The notes beneath the pieces were generated by a model. That model made no database searches, had not been told where the DNA came from, and worked only from the letters and a program-made list of their open reading frames with translations. From assembly GCF_000764025.1 (NCBI RefSeq), contig NZ_KN234752.1, forward strand, positions 1 to 64,000: a stretch of 64,000 nt of DNA. The letters run 5' to 3'. The DNA comes from Pseudohaliea rubra DSM 19751 (GTDB taxonomy: Bacteria; Pseudomonadota; Gammaproteobacteria; Pseudomonadales; Halieaceae). Position numbers and translations under genes: made by a program. Positions within the stretch are counted from its first letter, which is position 1. Each line of letters begins with the position of its first letter. Below, one piece after another: positions 25,060 through 33,717 of this stretch.

Positions 25060-25659
25060 ATGGAAGGCGGTTTGATGGAAGAACAGGTCATGGACGACAA
25101 GGTCTATATCTCCGCGAACGACCTTCTGGTGGACTCCTTCCGCCTCGCCCAGAAGATCTACGACAGCGATTTCCGTCCCGATTTCATCATCGGCGTCTGG
25201 CGCGGTGGCGCGCCGGTGGGCATCGCGATCCAGGAGTACCTCGAGTACGTGGGTATCCACACGGACCACATCGCGATCCGTACTTCGTCCTACTACGGCA
25301 TCAACAAGCAGGATAAGACGGTGCGCGTGCACGGCCTCGACTACATCATCGACAACGTCAATGCCGAGCACCGGGTGTTGCTCGTGGACGACGTGTTCGA
25401 CTCGGGCCGCAGCATTCGCGCCATCTTCGACAAGCTACGCGCCAGAGCCCGGCGCAATATGCCGGAGACCATGCGCGTGGCCACCCCCTGGTACAAGCCG
25501 GCCAGGAACGTCACTGACATCACCCCGGACTACTACGTCCACGAGACCGACGCCTGGCTGGTCTTCCCCCACGAGCTGGTCGGCCTGACGCCCGAGGAAA
25601 TTCTCGCCAACAAGGGCGACCTCGCAAGCACCATCAGTCCGGGGCTGCACCAGCCCTGA
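25060..25659 (+). CDS. Purine phosphoribosyltransferase (hypoxanthine/guanine type)
   Basis: A 199-residue PRTase with an N-terminal GVWRGGAPVGIAIQEYL segment and the PRPP-binding motif VLLVDDVFDSGRSI (near residues 108-121). The family converts a purine base plus PRPP into a nucleotide; the neighbours suggest hypoxanthine, guanine or xanthine. Three in-frame ATGs (25060, 25075, 25090) are possible and none has a strong ribosome site; translational coupling to the permease is likely. This is the last gene of the HpxX-led operon, since a 65-bp gap follows. Confidence 0.85.
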   Translation: MEGGLMEEQVMDDKVYISANDLLVDSFRLAQKIYDSDFRPDFIIGVWRGGAPVGIAIQEYLEYVGIHTDHIAIRTSSYYGINKQDKTVRVHGLDYIIDNVNAEHRVLLVDDVFDSGRSIRAIFDKLRARARRNMPETMRVATPWYKPARNVTDITPDYYVHETDAWLVFPHELVGLTPEEILANKGDLASTISPGLHQP

Positions 25660-25724
25660 AGGCGCAGGAAAAAAGCTACAGGCTCACTACAATAGTCGGC
25701 TGACGCCCCTCACCGGAGCCCGGC

Positions 25725-26657
25725 ATGTCGTTTCTATCCCCGCCTTTCCCGCCGCTTTGGCGCCTCTTCCTCGTTGCCATCACCGGCCTTTTCGTTGCCT
25801 GCAGCACAGCGCCGGGGGATCTTAGCGCGCCGACGCAGTACTGGTCTGTAGAGCGCGGCGAGTGGCTGACGCCGGCTGCCGTCGCCGCAGCTGTGACGGA
25901 GGCCGACTACCTGCTGCTCGGAGAAATCCACGACAATGCGTCGCACCATCGGGGCCAGGCGGACCTTTTGCGGCGCTTTCCGGGGGACGACGTGGCGGTG
26001 GGTTTCGAGCAGCTGGACAGCACCCAGGCGCCGGGCCTGGAGCGGGCGCAGGCGAGCGACGAGCCGCTTGCCGTCATGCCGGAGGCGGTGGCCTGGGCGG
26101 ATGCCGGCTGGCCGCCGTGGACGCTCTACGAACCGGTGTTTGCCGCGGCCCTGGAGGCCGGTCATGACCTCGTCGCCCTGTCCTTTCCCCGGCGCGAGGC
26201 CTTCGCCGTAGCCGGGAACGGCTTCCCCGCGGTGCTGCCTGACGAAGCGCTCGCTGTCCTCGCACCCGACACACTTCTCGATACGGCAGCGCAGGCAACA
26301 CTGGAACAGGAACTGGCTGACGCACACTGCGGCAAGCTGCCGGCAGCCATGCTGCCGGCCATGGCGACCGTGCAGGTGGCGAGGGATGCGCACATGGCCT
26401 GGCGCCAGGTCAACGCCGGAGAGCGCGGCGTGCTGGTGCTCGGTGCTGGCCACGCGCGCCGGGACCGTGCCGTGCCGCGCTTTCTCGAGCGGCTCCGGCC
26501 GGAAGCAAAGATCGCCGTGGTCGTATTCGTGGAACGGCGACCGGACGCCATCTTTCCGGCAGACTACCCGGAGGCACAGCCCGGCTTCGCAGATTTCGTC
26601 GCCGTGACAGACGCAGCAGAACGGCCGGACCCCTGCGCGGGCATCGCTGAATCGTGA
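25725..26657 (+). CDS. ChaN-family lipoprotein
   Basis: A 310-residue protein with a lipoprotein signal (LFVACS, Cys near residue 26) and the ChaN/DUF399 domain: YLLLGEIHDNASHH (the conserved His-containing GExHD motif), VGFEQLDS, a WPPWTLYEPVF segment and VLVLGAGHARRDRAVP. Known relatives are haem-binding lipoproteins linked to iron uptake. It is transcribed together with the MocA-like gene; the 3' end overlaps that start by four bases. No iron-responsive site was recognised upstream. Confidence 0.88.
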   Translation: MSFLSPPFPPLWRLFLVAITGLFVACSTAPGDLSAPTQYWSVERGEWLTPAAVAAAVTEADYLLLGEIHDNASHHRGQADLLRRFPGDDVAVGFEQLDSTQAPGLERAQASDEPLAVMPEAVAWADAGWPPWTLYEPVFAAALEAGHDLVALSFPRREAFAVAGNGFPAVLPDEALAVLAPDTLLDTAAQATLEQELADAHCGKLPAAMLPAMATVQVARDAHMAWRQVNAGERGVLVLGAGHARRDRAVPRFLERLRPEAKIAVVVFVERRPDAIFPADYPEAQPGFADFVAVTDAAERPDPCAGIAES

Positions 26658-27238
26658 GCGGTACCGTCGGCGTCCTGCTCCTCGCCGCCGGCCGCGGGAC
26701 CCGCTTCGGCAGCGACAAGCGGCTGGCCCGGCTCCCCGGGGGCGAGCGCCTGCTGGACTGCAGCATTGCAACGGTACATGCGGCCGATCTGCCGCTATGC
26801 GTGGCCCTCGGACCCGGCGATGAAACCCTGGCAATGGAGCTTGAGGCTCGCGCCATCGCGGCGTTCCGCTGCGCCGATGCGCCCCGGGGCATGGGGGCAA
26901 CCCTTGCCGAGGCCACCGGTCGGCTCCCCCCCTGGGAGGCGGTGCTGATCGCCCTGGCCGACATGCCTTACCTGCGCTCAGGCAGCCTTCGTGCCGTTGC
27001 AGCTGCCGCGACTGCTGCTCGCATCTGCGTGCCAGCCTATAAAGGATGTCGGGGGCACCCGGTTGCCTTCGGCAGACATTTCAGGAAAGAGCTGCAGCGC
27101 CTTGGCGGCGACCACGGCGCCCGGGGCCTTATCGAGCGCTTCCCGCAGTCAGTGAGCGACATCGTCCTCGACGACCCGGGTATTCTTCGCGATATAGACC
27201 GTCCCGAGGACCTTGCCAGTAGCGTTGCACCGACATGA
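26654..27238 (+). CDS. mocA: MocA-like molybdenum cofactor cytidylyltransferase
   Basis: A 194-residue nucleotidyltransferase with the VGVLLLAAGRGTRFGSDKRLA nucleotide-binding loop at 4-24, GMGATLAEA, the catalytic LADMPYL segment (Asp near 96) and the RGHP-type GCRGHPVAF motif near 133. MocA and its relatives make the molybdopterin cytosine dinucleotide used by xanthine dehydrogenase-family enzymes. No such dehydrogenase is encoded in the window, so one should exist elsewhere if this gene serves the purine pathway. GTG start overlaps the ChaN stop. Confidence 0.85.
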   Translation: MSGTVGVLLLAAGRGTRFGSDKRLARLPGGERLLDCSIATVHAADLPLCVALGPGDETLAMELEARAIAAFRCADAPRGMGATLAEATGRLPPWEAVLIALADMPYLRSGSLRAVAAAATAARICVPAYKGCRGHPVAFGRHFRKELQRLGGDHGARGLIERFPQSVSDIVLDDPGILRDIDRPEDLASSVAPT

Positions 27239-27276
27239 GGCTGGGGCACCCCACTGCGCAGGCAGCCGGGTGACAA

Positions 27277-27320
27277 CGACAGCAGATTTTTTGGGAAGCT
27301 TGCCCCAAAACCTGCTGTCG
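27277..27320. terminator. Inverted repeat, possible terminator
   Basis: CGACAGCAG (27277-27285) pairs with CTGCTGTCG (27312-27320), and the inner ATTTTTTGGG/CCCAAAAC extends the stem with a bulge. It lies 39 bp after the mocA-like stop and about 50 bp before the diguanylate cyclase. No T-run follows, so an operator is also possible. Confidence 0.5.
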
Positions 27321-27372
27321 CCCCCCCTGTACTGGCGCTAAACTGACGCATAACGACAATGAGGGACGTCGC

Positions 27373-29001
27373 TTGCCCCTGTTTCCACCTGATGCCAATC
27401 CGCCGCTGTCGCGCTGGCGCCTTGCCGTGGTGGTCGCCATCGTCGCCTGGCAATCGCTGAATACGGCAGCGCTGCACGCGGGCTTGTTCGGGAACACCCT
27501 CACCCCCTTCTTTCCCACCCCCTGGGCCCACGTTCTGCTCAAGACGCTCGCTGCGGTGGCGCTGGGCTATGCCGCCATCCGCGGGCGCAACTCGCCAACG
27601 CTGCCGTCGCTCACGCTTCTCTGCGGCGCCCTCGCCCTCGGCGCCTGGTCGAGCCTGCTCTTCCAGTTCGACATGGACTTCTACCGCGCCCCCGGCGCAC
27701 CCTGGGCAGACGTCCTGAGCCTGGTCAGCTACGCGCTGATCTGCCTGGCCATCCTCTGGCTGCCGACGCACGGCGCTGTCTTTACCTCCCAGCGCATGCT
27801 GCTGACCGACCTGCTCATTGCCCTCGGCGCCTTCGCACTGCTGGTCTGGGAATTCGTGCTGCTGCCGAGCCGCAATGCAGAAGCGGCGCCAGCGATCCTT
27901 TCGGTGCTCGTGGAAGTGGGCTACCCGGTGCTCAATGCCGCCCTGCTGTCCGCGCTGCTGCTGAAATTTCCTATTTCCCGCCTCGGCCCGAACCGCGTGG
28001 CCTTCCGGCTGCTGGCCACGGCGGTGCTGCTCCTGTTCCTCGCCGACACGGCCTTCGGCACCCACCTTTACCTGCAGCGCAGCGAAACGCTGCTGCTTGC
28101 GGCCGAGCTGCTCTACAGCTTCGCGGCCATTGGCATGCTGGCCGCAGGACTGCGCTATGCGCGAGCGACAAGCCTGCACCCGGCGCCCATGGCCAGGGAG
28201 AAGAGCCAGATCGATCTGTCGCCGGTGAGCGTGGCCATGATGGTCGCGGTGCTGAGTGCACTGTTCTTCGAAGTGCTGCTCAAGGACGAGCCCAGCAAGC
28301 GTATCCTTCTCGGCACCGGCGCGCTCATGATGCTGCTGCTCTATCGGCAGATGCTCACCCACGCACTGCGCAAGGCCTGGATGGAGGTTCAGGAACAGCG
28401 CCTGCAGGCTACCGTGGACGAGCGCACCCGGGAGCTCGCGGAGGCAAACCGCAAGCTGGAACAGCTCGCGGAGCTCGACGCGCTTACGGGGCTGCCGAAC
28501 CGGCGGGCCCTGGAGCGCAAGCTCAACGAAAGCTGGCAGTTATGCGCGCGCCTGGGCGAACCGCTGACCGTGGCCCTCATTGATATCGACTTCTTCAAGC
28601 CCTACAACGACAACTACGGGCACCCGGAGGGCGACAAGTGCCTGCGCGCCGTGGCCCAGGCCCTGGCGATGCATCTGCGCCGCAGTACCGACATGGTGGC
28701 GCGTTACGGCGGCGAGGAATTCGCGGTCGTCATGCCACTTACGGCAGCGAAGGCGGCTGCGGGATTCATGGAGGACCTGCGTGCGGGTGTTGCCGCCCGC
28801 CACCTCATCCACGAGCACTCGACCGTAGCGGACCGCGTTACTGTCAGCATAGGCCTCGCCGATGCCCAGCCGAAAGCGGGCACCAGCTGGCAGTCACTGC
28901 TTGATGCGGCAGACAAGGCGCTCTACGCGGCGAAGGATGCCGGACGTAACCGGGTACAGCTGACCACAGGGGCCTCCGCCTCGCTGCACGAAGTCAGCTA
29001 A
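27373..29001 (+). CDS. Diguanylate cyclase with N-terminal membrane domain
   Basis: A 542-residue protein with about eight hydrophobic segments in residues 10-315, a helical linker (about 330-370) and a C-terminal GGDEF domain. The active site reads YGGEEF (residues 445-450), a functional variant, and the allosteric RxxD I-site is intact as RSTD (437-440), so cyclic-di-GMP synthesis with product inhibition is expected. The start is a TTG with GAGGGAC nine bases upstream; the nearby ATG at 27359 is out of frame. The 3' end overlaps the convergent Sel1/SPOR gene by four bases. The membrane part may be a sensor of unknown signal. Confidence 0.9.
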   Translation: MPLFPPDANPPLSRWRLAVVVAIVAWQSLNTAALHAGLFGNTLTPFFPTPWAHVLLKTLAAVALGYAAIRGRNSPTLPSLTLLCGALALGAWSSLLFQFDMDFYRAPGAPWADVLSLVSYALICLAILWLPTHGAVFTSQRMLLTDLLIALGAFALLVWEFVLLPSRNAEAAPAILSVLVEVGYPVLNAALLSALLLKFPISRLGPNRVAFRLLATAVLLLFLADTAFGTHLYLQRSETLLLAAELLYSFAAIGMLAAGLRYARATSLHPAPMAREKSQIDLSPVSVAMMVAVLSALFFEVLLKDEPSKRILLGTGALMMLLLYRQMLTHALRKAWMEVQEQRLQATVDERTRELAEANRKLEQLAELDALTGLPNRRALERKLNESWQLCARLGEPLTVALIDIDFFKPYNDNYGHPEGDKCLRAVAQALAMHLRRSTDMVARYGGEEFAVVMPLTAAKAAAGFMEDLRAGVAARHLIHEHSTVADRVTVSIGLADAQPKAGTSWQSLLDAADKALYAAKDAGRNRVQLTTGASASLHEVS

Positions 29002-30038
29002 CGTCCTTTCCCGGGACCGGTCGGCGGCGGACCGCCGGGGGCGATTGCCAGACAGTCGTCGCCGCCGGCGCGAATCGCGGCGCAGGCGGCCCGGGCCTCC
29101 GCCAGGCTGGCGAAGGGCCCCGCCTCCAGGCGCAAAAAGCTGCCGCGCTCACCGAGCTCCACCGGCATCAGCTCATGGCGCAGGCCCCCGAGCACGTCCT
29201 CGTGGCGGGCCAGCAGCGTGCGCCAACCACGCTCCGCGTTGGCCGCCTCACGGTAGGCGGCAAGGCGCAGGCGCGGTAGACCCTGGAGACTGCCTTCAGC
29301 GACGACCACGGCCGACGCGGCGGCGACGGGCTCGGGCGCTGACCCGTTGTCGGCAGGCGGCGAGGAGCTCGCTGACGCATCGGTCTCGGCGCCAGCCCGG
29401 CCGATCGGGACCGGCCCCTGCTCCGATCCCTGCTCAACTCCCTGCTCCGACGCCATCCCCCCCGGTTCCCCCACCTCAGCGGGCAGCGCCGGCAGCACAG
29501 CCGGGCGGATCCCCGCTTCCCGCAGCTCCGTGAAGCGGCTCCACGCCTCGCGGTTGCCCGCCATGGCGGCGCGGGCGTACCAGGCAGCGGCCACGGCACG
29601 GTCCTGTTCGACGCCGCTACCCTGTTCGTAGGAATAGGCGAGGTTCACCTGCGCCGGTAGGTGCCCGCGCTCTGCCGCAGCGCTGAACAGGCTGACGGTC
29701 TCCGCAAGATCCCGCTCCACGCCGCGCCCGTCGAGGTACAGCAGAGCCAGGTTGTATTCGGCGTCTGCCAGCCCCTGAGCCGCGGCCCGGCGATACCAGC
29801 GGGCCGCCGTCGCGGCGCTCTGCTTCACACCCTGGCCGCGCTCGTAGGCAAGGCCCACAGCGAACTGGGCGCGGGCGTGGCCGTCCTCGGCAAGGGGGAG
29901 CCACTGCGCAAGCGCCGCCCCGTGCTCGCCCCGGCGCCAGGCGTCCTCCCCGGCCGCGTAGTCATCGGCCAGCGCAGGGGATGCCAGCGCTGCCATCAGC
30001 AGTGCCGCAAGCCAGCGGCCGCTACCCCATCGATTCAC
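28998..30038 (-). CDS. Sel1-repeat protein with C-terminal SPOR-like domain
   Basis: A 346-residue exported protein. A signal peptide (LLMAALASPALA) precedes four Sel1-type helical repeats (about residues 25-165, pattern A-x-Y-x-x-G-x-G-V-x-x-D), a low-complexity Glu/Gly/Ser linker and a SPOR-like C-terminal domain (about 265-340, ending with RLEAGPFASLAEARAACAAI). SPOR domains bind denuded peptidoglycan at division sites. The GTG at 30038 was chosen because GGAAGAAAC lies upstream and the signal peptide begins there; an ATG at 30107 would overlap the kinase gene. It is the last gene of the two-component operon. Confidence 0.8.
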   Translation of the reverse strand: MNRWGSGRWLAALLMAALASPALADDYAAGEDAWRRGEHGAALAQWLPLAEDGHARAQFAVGLAYERGQGVKQSAATAARWYRRAAAQGLADAEYNLALLYLDGRGVERDLAETVSLFSAAAERGHLPAQVNLAYSYEQGSGVEQDRAVAAAWYARAAMAGNREAWSRFTELREAGIRPAVLPALPAEVGEPGGMASEQGVEQGSEQGPVPIGRAGAETDASASSSPPADNGSAPEPVAAASAVVVAEGSLQGLPRLRLAAYREAANAERGWRTLLARHEDVLGGLRHELMPVELGERGSFLRLEAGPFASLAEARAACAAIRAGGDDCLAIAPGGPPPTGPGKGR

Positions 30039-30088
30039 GGCGTTTCTTCCTTCAGCCAATCGCGTTGCTTGCAGTGTAGCGCAAGGCC

Positions 30089-31429
30089 TCAGGGCAGGCG
30101 GATACACACCCGTGCGCCGCCCAGCTCGCTGTCCTCAAGAACCAGCTCGCCGCGCTGGGCATGGACAATTTCCAGCACCACCGCCAGACCGATGCCCTGT
30201 CCCTCCCGGCGACTGTCCGCCCGCGCCCCCCGGTGCAGGAGGAGATCCCTGAGCTCCGGCGAAATGCCGGCCCCGTCATCTTCCACCGTGAGCAACAGGC
30301 CCTCGCCGGCGCTGCCTCCTGCCACGGTGACGCGAACCCGGGCGGCGGCATACTTGCAGGCGTTGTCGAGCAGGTTGCCGAGCAGTTCCAGCAGATCGCG
30401 CTCATCGCCGCGGAAGCGGGAGGCCGCCGGGCAGTGCGTTTCCAGCGCGAGCTGCCGGTCGGCATAGACCTTGAGCAGCGTGGCCCGGAGCCGCTCGAGG
30501 ACCGGAGCCACCGCCACACGCTGCAGGAGCCCGCTGCTGCCCCCCGCGGCCCGCTGCAGGTGCCAGCCGATCACCTGCTCCATACGCTCGAGCTGCTCGT
30601 CGAGCAGCGCCGGGTAGGCGGCGTCCCCGGGCTCGGCGTTGCGCAGCACCGCAAGCGGTGTCTTCAGGCTGTGAGCGAGATCGGCAAGGGTGTTACGCAT
30701 GCGCTCCCGCCGCTGCTGCTCGCCATTGAGGAGGAGCTGCAGATTCTCTGTGACCGGACGCACCTCCCGTGGCCAGGGCCCGTCCAGGCGCGCAGCTTCT
30801 CCCGCCTCAATACGAGCGATAGCCTCCGCCAGCCGGGCCAGGGGCCGCAGGCCCCAGGCCAGGATCAGCCCCTGCATGGCCAGCAGCACGACGATCGTGG
30901 CGCCGAGCCAGAACCACAGGCTGCGCCGATAGGCAGCCACATCCGCATCCCGGGGCGCCGTGCTCTCGGCGACCAGGAAGCGCAGCGGCACTGCGTCGCC
31001 CGCCTCCGTCTCCCAGAGCACCTGGTAGCTGTGGCGGAGCAGGCCGGCGCGCTCCGAGCGGTGCCGCTGTCCCGGGGCGAGGTCCGGAGTACCGCCGGCG
31101 AGGGTGGCGATCGGCTGCGGCAGCAGCGCCGCCGAGGGCGACAGCCAGAGCGGCTCACCGCTGCCACCTGTAACGAGGGCATAGAGCCCGGAATTCGGTT
31201 GCGCCAGACGGGGTTCCAGGGGAACCAGGGGCAGCGTGAGACCGCCGTTGTAGTCGGCCTGCGCGAGCAGCGCCAGCACCTGCAGCTGCAGCCGCTCGCC
31301 GGCCGCCGCGTCGAGGGCGAGCCGGTGCGCGCGCTCGAGGTACCAGCCGGTGGCGCCCAGGGCCACGGGCAGAAGCAGCGCCGAGGCGAGAAACAGCCGG
31401 GCAGCCAGCGACAGGGGTCGCCGGCTCAT
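30089..31429 (-). CDS. PhoQ-like sensor histidine kinase
   Basis: A 446-residue kinase with two membrane spans (about 10-29 and 170-192) flanking a periplasmic sensor, a HAMP linker, the phosphoacceptor His253 in LADLAHSLKTPLAVLR (the PhoQ-type SLKTPLA form) and an HATPase domain with N box GNLLDNACKYA, DDGAGI and GQGIGLAVV. Its start overlaps the stop of the response-regulator gene by four bases. PhoQ relatives sense divalent cations or envelope stress, but the sensor here has no obvious acidic patch, so the signal is unknown. Confidence 0.92.
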   Translation of the reverse strand: MSRRPLSLAARLFLASALLLPVALGATGWYLERAHRLALDAAAGERLQLQVLALLAQADYNGGLTLPLVPLEPRLAQPNSGLYALVTGGSGEPLWLSPSAALLPQPIATLAGGTPDLAPGQRHRSERAGLLRHSYQVLWETEAGDAVPLRFLVAESTAPRDADVAAYRRSLWFWLGATIVVLLAMQGLILAWGLRPLARLAEAIARIEAGEAARLDGPWPREVRPVTENLQLLLNGEQQRRERMRNTLADLAHSLKTPLAVLRNAEPGDAAYPALLDEQLERMEQVIGWHLQRAAGGSSGLLQRVAVAPVLERLRATLLKVYADRQLALETHCPAASRFRGDERDLLELLGNLLDNACKYAAARVRVTVAGGSAGEGLLLTVEDDGAGISPELRDLLLHRGARADSRREGQGIGLAVVLEIVHAQRGELVLEDSELGGARVCIRLP

Positions 31430-32109
31430 GCGCTCGCCCGGTCCAGGGTGAAGCGATAACCGGCGCCGCGCACGGTCTCGATCGGGGTCAGGCTGCCGTC
31501 CGGGTCGAGCTTGCGCCGCAGCCGGGCGACAAACTGCTCGATGACGTTACCGTCGCGGTCGCTGTCGTGGTCATAGAGGTGGTCCAGCAGCTCGCTGCGG
31601 GAAATGACCTCCCCGGCCCGGTGGGCGAGGTAGGCCAGCGTATTGTATTCGTAGGCCGTGAGCGTCAGCTCCTCTTGGCCGCGGCAAACCCGGCGGGCGC
31701 TGAAGTCGATGCGCAGCGGCCCGTAGTCGGCCACGGCGGAGCGACGCCCCTCGACCCGGCGCAGCAGGGCGCGTACCCGCGCCTCGACCTCCTCCAGGTA
31801 GAAGGGCTTGGTCACATAGTCGTCGGCGCCGGCCTCGAGGCCGCCAACCTTGTCCTGCCAGTCGGCGCGGGCGGTGAGGATGAGAATGGGCATGGCCAGG
31901 CCATCGTTGCGCCAGCGGGCAATGAGATCGATGCCGGCAACATCCGGCAGACCCAGGTCGACAATGGCGATATCACAGGGGTATTCGCTGGCGAGCCAGG
32001 CCGCCTCGCGTCCGTCGGGGGCCTCGTCGACCACGAAACCCGCCGCCCGGAAATGACCGGCGAGGCGCTCATGAAGCCGCGCATCGTCCTCGACCACGAG
32101 CAGGCGCAT
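31426..32109 (-). CDS. OmpR/PhoP-family response regulator
   Basis: A 227-residue regulator with a receiver domain (acidic pocket Glu7-Asp8-Asp9, phosphoacceptor Asp51 in VDLGLPDVAG, Lys in VTKPFY) and a winged-helix domain (ARRVCRGQEELTLTAYEYNTLAYLA; RDGNVIEQFVARLRRKL; RGAGYRF). It is encoded with its kinase. Candidate binding sites with 11-bp-spaced direct repeats, the form bound by this family, occur 1 kb upstream between two envelope genes. It sits two bases downstream of the PepSY-like gene, so all three are one transcript. Confidence 0.93.
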   Translation of the reverse strand: MRLLVVEDDARLHERLAGHFRAAGFVVDEAPDGREAAWLASEYPCDIAIVDLGLPDVAGIDLIARWRNDGLAMPILILTARADWQDKVGGLEAGADDYVTKPFYLEEVEARVRALLRRVEGRRSAVADYGPLRIDFSARRVCRGQEELTLTAYEYNTLAYLAHRAGEVISRSELLDHLYDHDSDRDGNVIEQFVARLRRKLDPDGSLTPIETVRGAGYRFTLDRASA

Positions 32110-32111
32110 GG

Positions 32112-32468
32112 TCAGTCCTCAATGGTCACGGTGGTCACGCGCCCGTCTTCGCGCAGGAGCCGCACGCGGTAACCGTCGCGGGAGCGACCCACGGCGAGCG
32201 CACGGCCGCCGTGGCGGCGCTGTGCTTCCGCTGCCGCCGCCCGCGCCCCGGGGTCACCGCCCGCCGGGGCCACCAGGGACTGCCGCGACGACGGGCCCCG
32301 GTCCCGGTCCTGATCCCGGTCATCACCGCGTTCCTCGCGTCCCCGCTCGAGAGCCCGCAGGATCCGCTCCTGCCAGGCCTCGAGGCCGTCATCGTCGGCG
32401 CGCAGACCGGCACTGCCGACGAGCAGCGCGACGGTAAGCAGGGGCAGGCATAGCCAGCGAACGGGCAT
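32112..32468 (-). CDS. Small exported PepSY-like protein
   Basis: A 118-residue protein with a signal peptide (LTVALLVGSAGLRA), a charged Asp/Arg-rich middle (about 40-58) and a C-terminal stretch AAAEAQRRHGGRALAVGRSRDGYRVRLLREDGRVTTVTIED that resembles the short PepSY-like proteins found next to PhoP/PhoQ genes. Such proteins may dampen or tune the kinase. It is the first gene of the regulator operon. Confidence 0.65.
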   Translation of the reverse strand: MPVRWLCLPLLTVALLVGSAGLRADDDGLEAWQERILRALERGREERGDDRDQDRDRGPSSRQSLVAPAGGDPGARAAAAEAQRRHGGRALAVGRSRDGYRVRLLREDGRVTTVTIED

Positions 32469-32508
32469 GGGCGCGGTCCAGCGGCAGGCGGCCCCGGGCG
32501 CAACGGGC

Positions 32509-33024
32509 TCAGGGCAGCGGGTTCAGCTCCACACGGACCGGGATTGTGGCACCGGGATCACGGGCCGTGCGCGTTTCGTAGATGGTATCGCCATAGCGGT
32601 AGCTGACGCGATAGCCGCCGACACGCTCCCGCTCCCGCAACTCGTACTCCACGGTGCAGACGTCCTCGGTGACGTAGTAACCGTCATCGCGCGGCTGTCG
32701 CCGGCCGATGTCGTTGCCCACGGAGGCGCCGAGCACCGCACCGGCGCCGGCGATGACTCCCTGGTGGCCGGTGTCATCGCCGATGGCGCCGCCGAGGGTG
32801 CCGCCGAGCACCGCACCGAGGATCGCCGGTGTGGCGGAGCGATTGCGGCCGCGCTCGACCACGCGCACCCGTTCCTGTCGACAGGTCTCGTGGGGTATAC
32901 GCTCCGAGACGACTTCGACGATCGGCTGCACGGACACCACCTGAGCGTCGATGACGGTGCTGTGGGACTGCCCCAGGGCAAGGGCCGGGGCGCTGAGTGC
33001 AAGGGCGAGTAGGGTCTTCTTCAC
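32509..33024 (-). CDS. Glycine-zipper 2TM outer-membrane-type protein
   Basis: A 171-residue exported protein with signal peptide (MKKTLLALALSAPALALGQ) and a glycine zipper, AILGAVLGGTLGGAIGDD...VIAGAGAVLGASVGNDIG, at about residues 66-108, followed by a C-terminal beta-rich part. This is the SlyB/17-kDa surface antigen-like group. The GTG at 33024 follows AGGAGG. It is divergent from a second small exported protein, and two PhoP-type direct-repeat boxes lie between them; regulation by the adjacent two-component system is therefore likely. SlyB of enterobacteria is a known PhoP target. Confidence 0.85.
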   Translation of the reverse strand: MKKTLLALALSAPALALGQSHSTVIDAQVVSVQPIVEVVSERIPHETCRQERVRVVERGRNRSATPAILGAVLGGTLGGAIGDDTGHQGVIAGAGAVLGASVGNDIGRRQPRDDGYYVTEDVCTVEYELRERERVGGYRVSYRYGDTIYETRTARDPGATIPVRVELNPLP

Positions 33025-33069
33025 GGTTGCGTCCTCCTGTTCAACCTGCCTGCCATGGTGCAGGCGGCT

Positions 33070-33132
33070 TCCTGAACGGGCGCTGAACAACCCCTCAACA
33101 TCCTCGCCGGCCTGTTCAGCGGGCGTTCAGGA
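33070..33132. promoter_or_regulatory. Two divergent PhoP-type boxes
   Basis: CTGAAC-GGGCG-CTGAAC (33072-33088) and GTTCAG-CGGGC-GTTCAG (33114-33130) are direct repeats with 11-bp spacing, the layout bound by PhoP/OmpR-type dimers. They mirror each other as 20-bp inverted arms (18 of 20 matched; 33070-33089 and 33113-33132), one facing each divergent gene. Confidence 0.7.
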
Positions 33133-33190
33133 AGCACACGGCAGGATGAGGTCGTGCACGTAGCCGGTGTGCGCGACAAGGAGGCATACC

Positions 33191-33673
33191 ATGAGACGCA
33201 GACTCACTACCCTGACCCTCGCGGCGGCGCTCAGCGCCATCGCCCCGGGACTGGCTATCGCCGACCGGGATGACCGCTGGGATAACGACGACCGCTGGGA
33301 CAGGCAGGGCCACTGGGAACAGCGCGGCGGCGGAGACCGCTGGCGCCGGAACCACTGGCGCTACCGTTGGCACTGGTCCGGCTACCGGGCTCTGCCCCGG
33401 CAGCGCTGGGGTGGCAGTTGGTACACCGTCCCGCGGCATCCCTGGTACCCGCAGTACCGGCACGGCTGGCACCGGGGCACGAGCCTTCTCGGCGGCGCCA
33501 TCATCGGGTCGGCAATCACCGGCTCGCTCTTCGACCGCAACGACTGCCGGGACTGCGTGCGCTACCGCGATCCGCGGCCGACGCGGGAGATCACCGGCTG
33601 CTACCGCATCGAACGCACGCGGGATGGCTACGAACGGCGTATCGAACTGCCCGCCGGCGCGTGCCGACGCTAA
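33191..33673 (+). CDS. Exported Arg/Trp/Asp-rich small protein
   Basis: A 160-residue protein with a signal peptide (TLTLAAALSAIAPGLAIA) and a mature part very rich in Asp, Arg and Trp (DDRWDNDDRWDRQ..., RNHWRYRWHWSG). A short glycine-containing hydrophobic stretch (SLLGGAIIGSAITGSLF, about 108-124) and four cysteines late in the protein follow. AAGGAG precedes the ATG at 33191. I do not recognise a named family. Its promoter region is shared with the glycine-zipper gene and carries a PhoP-type box. Confidence 0.75.
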   Translation: MRRRLTTLTLAAALSAIAPGLAIADRDDRWDNDDRWDRQGHWEQRGGGDRWRRNHWRYRWHWSGYRALPRQRWGGSWYTVPRHPWYPQYRHGWHRGTSLLGGAIIGSAITGSLFDRNDCRDCVRYRDPRPTREITGCYRIERTRDGYERRIELPAGACRR

Positions 33674-33717
33674 GAAGCTGCGACCGGAGCTCCGGGCAGG
33701 CACTCAGCCCCTCAAGC

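Noticed and set aside
28998-30107. Longer start (ATG at 30107) for the Sel1/SPOR gene
   Set aside because: It would overlap the kinase gene and place unconserved residues before the signal peptide; GTG at 30038 has a ribosome site.
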